Shown one piece after another: positions 56,546 to 64,000 of a stretch of 64,000 nt of DNA (position 1 is the first letter of the stretch; the number at the start of each line of letters is the position of its first letter). The DNA comes from Ridgeia piscesae (taxonomy: Eukaryota; Annelida; Polychaeta; Sabellida; Siboglinidae), in NCBI GenBank assembly GCA_025642075.2, contig JAODUO010000152.1, forward strand, positions 152,501-216,500, in the 5' to 3' direction. Made by a program: the position numbers and the translations under genes. The notes beneath the pieces were generated by a model, which was not told the DNA's origin, ran no database searches, and was given only the letters and a program-made list of their open reading frames with translations.

Positions 56546-59500
56546 GTTAGAAATCTTGCTGCTAGTAATCTATTAAATCCGACGCAGGTTATTGTTAATT
56601 ATTAGTGACAATTTCAATAGATATTACACGATTATATATTGTACTAATAGTGGTATAGTTATTTCTACATTAAAAATAATAACAACGTTATTTGATCTTT
56701 TAAACGGGTTGCGTTATGTCCGTGCAAGTGCGCTGGATTCACAGCGCTGTCAAAATATTAGTGAAATTGCCTTTCCCAAATGCTGATTGAAATAACGCGA
56801 TCATACTAAAAACCAAAAACTTTTAAACAGTTAACGACACTAGTCAACAATTACTTAATATAATGTGGAACTTACAGGTTGAAAGCATTACTAAAAAATG
56901 ATTGATAAGCGGTTAGACTTGGTCAGTTGGTATTCCCAGTTCAGTTGATCATCGCGAATCGGCACGTGTCGTGTGACGATGTCGCCTATCCCCATTTCGC
57001 CGATAACAGCTACACTATGGTGCTTTTTGCCAACGTTTGGGATGCGTTTCAACGACAACGTAAATACTATACCACGAATATGCCTTTGTAGCCCCTAGCC
57101 CTACTTGACTAAAGTCTAATTTGCATAAATCGTAAATGTGAAGAACTTGTGTTTATCATGATATCTGAACCATTTTGGTGTAAAAAGAGATCACTAGACA
57201 TAATGTGTAACTGTAAGCCTGGGGTGTCATTGAATGAACGAATTAGCACACTGAAACTTGTGTATCAAATGTAGGCAGATATATTCATAACAAAATGTAT
57301 ATGGGTCTGAATGCTACAGAAGTTTGTTAGCAACATCATTAATATAGGCCAATTTCATGCATGCTATAATTTGAGATGGTTCTATGATGAGCATAAATAT
57401 TGCATGTATTATCTTATTCCAGTGATGAAACATTTACATTCTGAGAACCATCCCAAAAAGAACCATGTTCCTGGAAGCATGAGAGTGACAACACGATTAG
57501 GTATATGTATGCATCAGAATTCATAAATTGACATAACGGATAGCTATCAGTGTAAATCAGTGCTGAATGTTGTGCTGATTATTAGTAAACTAGTAAGAGA
57601 AGTTAGTGTTACATGTTCTATAGTTGGTTGTATTTTTGTGTTACAGTAAGCTACACAGGGACACCCTGGCCGAGGCAATCGCTGCCGTGCTTCAGCACTC
57701 GCAGGAGAAGAAGCGGAAGTTCACAGAGACTGTTGAACTGCAGATCTCGCTGAAGAACTATGACCCGCAGAAGGACAAGCGTTTCTCTGGCACCGTCAAG
57801 TAGGACTCGTTTACCAATCCACCTGACTTGGTAGACCTCCATTTGTGTGTGCATACCTGTTCAAAAACTCTTGCTTCGTGGTAACTTTGGTTTTGATCCA
57901 ACTCCAGAATGCACCATGCGAATGTAGGTTTGCCCTGTGCAGGAAGCTGGGATAGATCCTCCTAGCGGACCTCCACCCAGGGTCTTAAAACAAATGGGTA
58001 AGTTGCGCGGTCACTGTTACCGTGTCACTGACTTGATACCATTCGTAATGCACCCCAACCCAGGGTGCAGCTAAAGAAGTGGGTAGACATCCAGTACTTG
58101 GTTGGTGCTGATGTCAAAACATTAGTTTCATGAAGTGATGGGGTGAAGGTAAGTTGAAGGGTTTCAGGGCAGAACACAATAAATGCCAATCCGGGTGAAA
58201 TAATTTTCTGAATAATTGGAGAGAAATCGTAAAACTATCCTAAATTTTTGTTTTAGCTAATGCTTTAACTTATTACAATTTGGTGCTTTTGTGATATTGT
58301 AATATGTGCACGGTTTCCTTTATGCTGAACAAAGCACAATGAGTGTTTCTCCCAAACAAGGCATTTTCATGTTTTGCTCCTTAACCCTTCCGTTGTCATA
58401 GATGTGTAAAATTGCATGATTTTTATACCAACTGTGACATGTTTCCATTTTGCTCTAAATCCTACTGGTGCTACATATACCTTTCAGCATAATCTTACTA
58501 GTTTCAAATATGAAACTTGTTTTGTGTGATCCATGCTCCATTTGACAAGTACATTTGATATGGCATGTGCCTCAGTATTTTATTCTATGCTGTTAGATGT
58601 GTAATAATTACTTTGCATGCATACATTGTGGTGATGTGCATGTGGCTAGTTCAGTTGTCTCGCCTCAGGCTGCGCCACATCCCCCGCCCCAACATGAAGG
58701 TGTGTGTCCTGGGCAACCAGCAGCACTGTGACGAGGCGAAGGCCAATGAGGTGTCATTCATGGATGTTGATGCACTGAAGAAGCTTAACAAGAACAAGAA
58801 ACTTGTGAAGAAACTGGGTGAGTTGTCGGGGAATGGTGTGTATGACGAATACAATTAACTGATTTATTTTTGGTTGCTGTACATGTATCCTATATAACAA
58901 TTGGCAGTGTTTATAGAATACTGAATTTGGTATTGAGTAATTCATCGTTCTCTACAGGCTTGCACTCTATTGTGTAGCCAAGGTTAGGGATTATGATGGC
59001 ATAGCACAAACGTATTTGTGTATGTCGTTGGCTTCGCAAACACTAGTTGACCATGTTCTCTAAAACATTGCCTTTATTGATGCTTCAATACTATTCCAAT
59101 GCAATAAAAGACTGCTAACGGCACCTTTTTAAATTTGCTAATTAGAGGGTGTTGATAACCTTTAATTTTGTAATGAGTTTATAAAACATTTATAAGCAAT
59201 ACTTCACCTACTTATTGTCCTTTCGGTTTTGTTACAGCTAAGAAGTATGATGCCTTCCTGGCGTCTGATTCCCTCATCAAGCAGATCCCACGTATCGTGG
59301 GCCCTGGTCTCAACAAGGCTGGCAAGTTCCCAGTGATGTTGACCCACAGCGAGTCAATGATGGGAAAGATCGATGAGGTGAAGGCCACAATCAAGTTCCA
59401 GATGAAGAAGGTTCGTGTTTTGATTGACATTTCTTTGTTCCGATGGACCAAGCTTCCAGTCCCCAATATCTCTGTACCATTCATGTGTACCATGTAACAT

Positions 59501-60143
59501 TTGAAGTGTCAGGAAATATATTTACCAGGACTGCATATTAATTTGTCGTCCATTGGAAGAATCCAGGTCATATTTCTATTCATACTTGCTAGGTTTTGTG
59601 CAGTGTTTCAACAGATAGGTATACAATTTGCAATCACAGCAACATTTGCAAACTTTTATACAGAGTAGTAAGTGAGTACACAAAGAATTACTTATCCATT
59701 CTTGATGTTGTTATAGCTGATGTAAAAACTTACAAATTAACTAAGATTTCTTGTTTGTGGTATTCTTAGCCATTTCCAAAGATTCATGATTGACAAAATA
59801 CTTATCTTCACCAAATTTGTTTGCTTTTTTAATAACATACAAGCTAACTAGCATGACATTGAATGTTGTCCACCTCTTCTGGCAGTTATTGTTCATATTA
59901 GTTCTTCCCCCCCCCCCCCATAAAAACATCATTTGAAGACTTGCTCTGACAGCTTGTACTTACTCGTTGCAGGTGTTGTGTTTGGCTGTTGCCTGTGGTC
60001 ACGTTAACATGGGTCCAGAGGAGCTCCAGAGCAACGTCCAGTTGGCGGTCAACTTCCTTGTGTCTCTCCTCAAGAAGAACTGGCAGAACGTGCGAGCACT
60101 GTACATCAAGAGCACGATGGGTCCAGCCCAGCGCATCTATTAA
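56541..60143 (+). CDS. RPL10A: 60S ribosomal protein L10a (uL1)
   Basis: This is the large-subunit protein uL1, which forms the L1 stalk and acts in release of deacylated tRNA. Exons are 56541-56545, 57647-57799, 58669-58817, 59238-59410 and 59973-60143. They are joined by GT-AG introns with consistent phases and give 216 residues (family size about 217). Diagnostic stretches are [52 protein letters not shown] [11 protein letters not shown], and [17 protein letters not shown]. The start is ATG AG split by intron 1, a layout common in ribosomal protein genes. It lies 39 nt after a TCT initiator. An AATAAA follows the stop by about 40 nt. It is head-to-head with USP47. Confidence 0.98.
57375..57452 (+). 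ncRNA. Candidate box C/D snoRNA in RPL10A intron 1
   Basis: An 8-bp terminal stem GATGGTTC / GAACCATC encloses box C ATGATGA (57384-57390) and box D CTGA (57441-57444). Inside are a full C' box GTGATGA (57422-57428) and a weaker D'-like CTTA (57413-57416). The length of about 78 nt is typical. The element lies about 195 nt upstream of the exon 2 acceptor in a ribosomal-protein intron, the classic host location. Upstream of D', TGCATGTATTA is complementary to the conserved TAATACATGC stretch of 18S rRNA (recalled, not searched), which suggests a 2'-O-methylation guide. The exact target base depends on where D' truly is. No target was recognised for the D-box guide. Confidence 0.75.
57647..57799 (+). 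CDS. RPL10A: RPL10A exon 2
   Basis: The acceptor is GTGTTACAG and the donor is GTAGGA. It encodes residues 2-53, including [20 protein letters not shown], nearly identical to human RPL10A. Confidence 0.97.
58669..58817 (+). CDS. RPL10A: RPL10A exon 3
   Basis: The acceptor is CGCCTCAG and the donor is GTGAGT. It encodes [20 protein letters not shown] then [16 protein letters not shown], colinear with the human protein. Confidence 0.97.
59238..59410 (+). CDS. RPL10A: RPL10A exon 4
   Basis: The acceptor is TTGTTACAG and the donor is GTTCGT. It encodes [20 protein letters not shown] then [11 protein letters not shown] and IKFQMKK. Confidence 0.97.
59973..60143 (+). CDS. RPL10A: RPL10A exon 5 and stop
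   Basis: The acceptor is CGTTGCAG. It encodes [13 protein letters not shown], then [20 protein letters not shown] and ends AQRIY with a TAA stop at 60141-60143. Confidence 0.97.
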   Translation: MLCLAVACGHVNMGPEELQSNVQLAVNFLVSLLKKNWQNVRALYIKSTMGPAQRIY

Positions 60144-60181
60144 ACTTGGCTCGTGTCACGTTTGTAGGTGGTCGTTAATAT

Positions 60182-60187
60182 AATAAA
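60182..60187 (+). terminator. RPL10A: RPL10A polyadenylation signal
   Basis: A canonical AATAAA lies 39 nt past the stop codon, followed by a GT-rich stretch (GTGCGAGGTGCTCTG). Confidence 0.8.
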
Positions 60188-60209
60188 GTGCGAGGTGCTC
60201 TGAATTTGT

Positions 60210-63200
60210 GACTTTGTTATACTTGCTGCTTGTTATATCAGTGATCTTATTGCCATGGGTAAGCATTCAATGTGAAAAACTGTTGTAGAAATATTTATAG
60301 TCGTTCAGAAATACTGCTAACTTCAGAGAGCTATATAACAGGTGCTTACTTATGCCAAACAATAAAATTATCCTGGTGTAGCTTTTTTAGTTATTAAAAA
60401 AATTAGGTGAATGGTCTGAGATTAATCATAACATGTTCTATGGTCAACTTAGTGCTTGGTTAAGTAACTAGGGCCTCGCGTTTGTATTGAAAGTCGCAAT
60501 TGACGATGGATTCCATGAGCGTGTTCCTGCACTTGCCAAGTATTTAAATGTTGACTAGATCCTTCATACCCTCAATTATAAACAATTGTTAGGTGGAAGG
60601 TGAACTTCGTGTGTTCACATATACTTGTCACGGAGAGGGGTGTAATAATAGCCATCATCAAATTCACAAGTCGGATAATGGTGTGGATCGGCGTGTGAAT
60701 TGATACAGTGGCGCCTCCTATCGAATGAATTCGTGTGATAAAAGTTTCGACGTGACGTTCCGATCTGTCTTTTTAGCCTCGCTTACCCCACCAGGTCGGC
60801 CGTAGGGTAGAGACACGGATTGGTGGTATAAGATAATGCAACATTATATTATTATAAGTAGTAAACTTTATTAATACAAAAAATCTAATTTGCAGTTGTT
60901 TATGAAGCAGGAATTACGACAGGATAAGCCTCTAGTATCTAGGTTGCGTAAGGTGGCAGCTCTTTTTTATATAACAGTCAAGTGACCAGACTATCTTCTC
61001 TATTTTTTTAATCCATGGTATTGACAATTTCAGACATTAATTAGCCCACATTCACACATGTCATGTATAACGTTCGTGAAAATAACATTTCTGTTTCTCC
61101 TACAATCCAGTCTCTGAACTTATGGTCTGACACCCCTTAATGTTTGCTTGAATCAGCCGCCGATTACCAATGTTGACACCTTTAGACCGAATTACACCTG
61201 TATGAATACACACCTGACTGTCTGACAAATATCTTTATTTCGCAGCTGTGGTACCATGCTATGCAGAAATAATATTATAATTTCCATTCAACCAGTCCTA
61301 CATTTAGTGCTTCAAGAAATTTACACACAAACGCATAAAGCAGGATTGCAATGGCGGAGGAATCCATTTGATGGTATGTTGCCGTATGCGATTTAAAGAG
61401 TTGTGCCTATGTGTCTCATGTACGCCGAAAGGTGGCGCCACCTCAGAGTTAGTTGCCAACTTGCTTTGTCACAACTGCGGGCCGACGGAACGACGATAAT
61501 GTCAGCCAAGGGTTGGTCGTGGGTTATAAGGTAACTCAGGAGTCCGGCTGTTGATTTGCAGATCTCGATGTAGTGTTGACAGGAGGGTCTGGTGGGAAGG
61601 GAGGCGTGTAGATGTTGAGACATCTCCTTTCTCCTCTAACTGTAACTCTTCTATCCTCGAAAAGCGGGCGGTTTCTCTTGGTTTGGATCATTATTGGCTG
61701 GTGAATGCTGAGGAGACAGAGCATACAACCCTCAACCGTGCCCTCCCAAGTGTCGATTTTGATTTGTTCTTTTTCGTAATAGTATAATATTTGGCTGTCT
61801 TTAAAACGTTTTCCCTGGCCACCAAGTGTTCACAAACTTGTTTTTATGATATCCTGTTTGTGCGACTTCCGCTAGGTGGGGTAACCGGTCCTCGCGTTGT
61901 CAAAAACTGGAAATTGCCTTGCATAGATCAATAGTTATAATAATGTTGACTACAATATTATTCATGTTATTTTCTGTAATACAAAAAACAGGAATAGCAG
62001 GTTAAATTGATGTGTAATGGCGGAATCAATACAGAAATATATCTTGTTTGGTTTTGTGAGTGTTTATTTCTGTCTGGAACATTTGTATTTATTGTTGGCG
62101 ATTTTCCAGGTCGACTGAGAAAACCCAGGACTCTTGCCAAGTTTACAATATTTCCCTTTAAAGCAGAAAAACGCCCTCCCCAAATAGAAGTTTTGCCTCA
62201 TTGTGGGGTGCGTAGGATAACTGACAAGCTTACCGGCTTAAGGCCGAGTAAAGTGTCTTCATGATAACAACGTCCACGAAAGTAATTTTAATAAATTATG
62301 AAACATTGATTACAAGGTCGTTTTGTTCATATTTAACTTGGCGTGGCTGAAATGTTTTGTGAATAACGAAAGAAGATTTCATCGACCGTCGGGTGTCTAA
62401 GCCTTATTTGGACTTTTGTTCTGACGCATCGTTTCTCAATCGAATGTTCGCCGTGTGGTGGGAGAGGCAGGCAGTGGGAAGATGTCTATCGACGGCTGCT
62501 GTTTGGGTTTGTCTAGACTCTCAGAAACGCACCTTCAAAATAGCAACTATTTACGCCATGGGTTTGAAACATCAAAACAAAATTCCCCACTCCCCATAAA
62601 AGCTGAGTTGATTATTCTAAGCGAGGCGCATGGTTTAAATAAATGCGATTCTCCTGCAAGGCAGCTTCGTAACCTCGAAAAAGATTGTAAATAATTTATT
62701 ATGTCGAACAAATATGGATTAAAAACGAACTTAGAGAACATATCAGAGCATTGACGTCGGATACATGTATTTGACCAAATGTCTTTGTTGGTCACACGCA
62801 GTTTTGTCTGGCATTGGGCATCTTTTAGTTTGTTCCCACGAAGAACATGATCTCACTATTTCCTTCTTCGTTTGAGCATGTCCCGCAATCACGTGATTAA
62901 CGTCGATTACCCAGTGGCCACGATAACACTATGTCCTCCCAGCATAACAGCCCGAAGAATAACACATTTGACATTTTCACCGGTATAAGCGGCTTTACCC
63001 GAATCCGGGTAAATATAATGATTGGCTTTCACGCTAACTATTAAATGAACATGAAATAAAGGTCAATTTTCAAAAATTATTTAAATTTTTAAATATTTTT
63101 TTTATTGCATGCATCGGTGCTACAATTGAATGATTGAAATAACAATCGAAATCGCATGTTACTCAGTTCAAAGAACCCGGTAGGTTGTTGACGGTTCCGA

Positions 63201-63470
63201 TAAATCACGACTAAATTAAGACCCCGTGTGACGGGAGACGTGGTTATTCAGCGATTCGCCCAGACATTTCGTTCGCCGTGAATGATGGCGCCTTGTTGTG
63301 CGTTGGGGTTGGTTTACCGTCACTCATTAGCGAGGCTCAATTTAATAATTATACGCGCTTATCAGAATGGTTTAAGTTTTCTTCTTTGTTACCATAGTGA
63401 TGTTGTGTGTGGCTTTATCGCGTCAGACAGCTAATTAGTTGCATCGATGATTTTCCTACTTGTTCCATTT
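60210..63470. other. Intergenic region downstream of RPL10A
   Basis: No convincing exon on either strand. Short open frames near 61.5 and 62.45 kb lack homology I could support. Confidence 0.45.
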
Positions 63471-63474
63471 GCAG

Positions 63475-63565
63475 GCGTTTGTAAGCAAGATGTCTTGCTC
63501 ATGTAGCGAAGAGGGATTAGCATGCAAGAAAATCCCCTATATTGCCTGCGTCATGTTACTGCTTG
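63475..63565 (+). CDS. Weak candidate first coding exon of an unidentified gene
   Basis: A good acceptor (TTCCATTTGCAG) is followed by 15 nt, then ATG at 63490 reading MSCSCSEEGLACKKIPYIAC and VMLLL to a possible donor G|GTAGTT. If unspliced it stops after 29 codons at 63579. A CpG-rich stretch at 63220-63310 could be its promoter. No family recognised; it could equally be chance. Confidence 0.25.
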
Positions 63566-63781
63566 GTAGTTTTATTTGAACCGTTCACGTCAACAACAAT
63601 CATTAGTTCAATCCTTGTGATGGTTGCGAGTTATAAACTTAGTAATCTTTTGATTCCCAGTGGCCGTTTCTTGAACCCGTTGAAGTAGGGCTGTACTGTT
63701 TGCTTTGCCTTTCTACTGACATCGTCTCCTCTTGCAGTAACCATCACTAATGATATGCACATGCACTGGCACACGCTCAAA

Positions 63782-63782
63782 C

Positions 63783-63870
<88 letters not shown>
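63782..63870. repeat. (TA)n microsatellite
   Basis: About 44 TA dinucleotides, preceded by ATACATATA. Confidence 0.96.
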
Positions 63871-63871
<1 letters not shown>

Positions 63872-64000
63872 CACTTCTCATCATATCATTAAGGTCTATG
63901 CAGACACTATTCTTAAAAAAATTATTTAATCTAAAAATTAATAACGGCTGTCTATAAAGATGTTTGCAAATCAATATTTCTGCTTTTACATTTGCGCTAA

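Noticed and set aside
57905..58075. H/ACA snoRNA in RPL10A intron 2
   Set aside because: Hairpins can be drawn (for example GCACCC...GGGTGC near 58050), but no convincing H box plus ACA at the right spacing was found.
62455..62694. P-loop-like GEAGSGK followed by an ABC-transporter-like segment
   Set aside because: The motif is isolated, the region expected between Walker A and the following strand is missing, and no splice sites or further homology are visible. Chance is likelier.

Overview
The window is eukaryotic nuclear DNA from an animal, most likely a marine mollusc or another lophotrochozoan. It is AT-rich, with short GT-AG exons in long introns, an oligopyrimidine ribosomal-protein promoter, tRNA-derived SINEs, a LINE 3' end and very many minisatellites. 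The taxon is an inference from protein style and repeat content; no species is claimed.

Two genes are certain and they are divergent. USP47 (ubiquitin-specific protease 47) lies on the minus strand. Twenty coding exons were assembled by hand from 56330 down to 12057. They encode about the first 738 residues: a Ubl-like N-terminus, the complete USP catalytic domain with Cys, His and Asn/Asp boxes and zinc-binding CxxC pairs, and the first C-terminal Ubl-like domain. The remaining C-terminal exons lie beyond position 1. Splice phases agree at every junction except for one apparent single-base insertion inside exon 4 (52910/52911). RPL10A lies on the plus strand (56541-60143), with five exons and 216 residues. 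Its start codon is only about 210 bp from that of USP47, so the two share a bidirectional promoter. Intron 1 of RPL10A holds a strong candidate box C/D snoRNA (57375-57452).

Layout: 1-12056 is the last visible USP47 intron, dominated by a composite 39/47-bp satellite (3114-7622). 12057-56330 is the USP47 exon series, with minisatellites of 24 bp (14.3-16.4 kb), 38 bp (18.8-20.3 kb), 43 bp (28.2-31.7 kb), 30 bp (40.9-42.8 kb), 40 bp (44.6-46.6 kb) and 23 bp (46.9-47.4 kb). Several SINE copies and one LINE 3' end are also present. 56331-56540 is the shared promoter, and 56541-60143 is RPL10A. 60.2-64 kb is intergenic, with one weak candidate first exon near 63.49 kb.

Minisatellites make up roughly a quarter of the window and, apart from the unproven case of 3.1-7.6 kb, all lie within USP47 introns. 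The most unusual pattern is that three arrays begin within a few bases of a USP47 3' splice site (exons 12, 14 and 18). In one of them (exon 14) every repeat unit carries a copy of the splice junction itself. Nearly all long open frames in the window are by-products of stop-free repeat units. I saw no evidence of a novel enzymatic or defence system.
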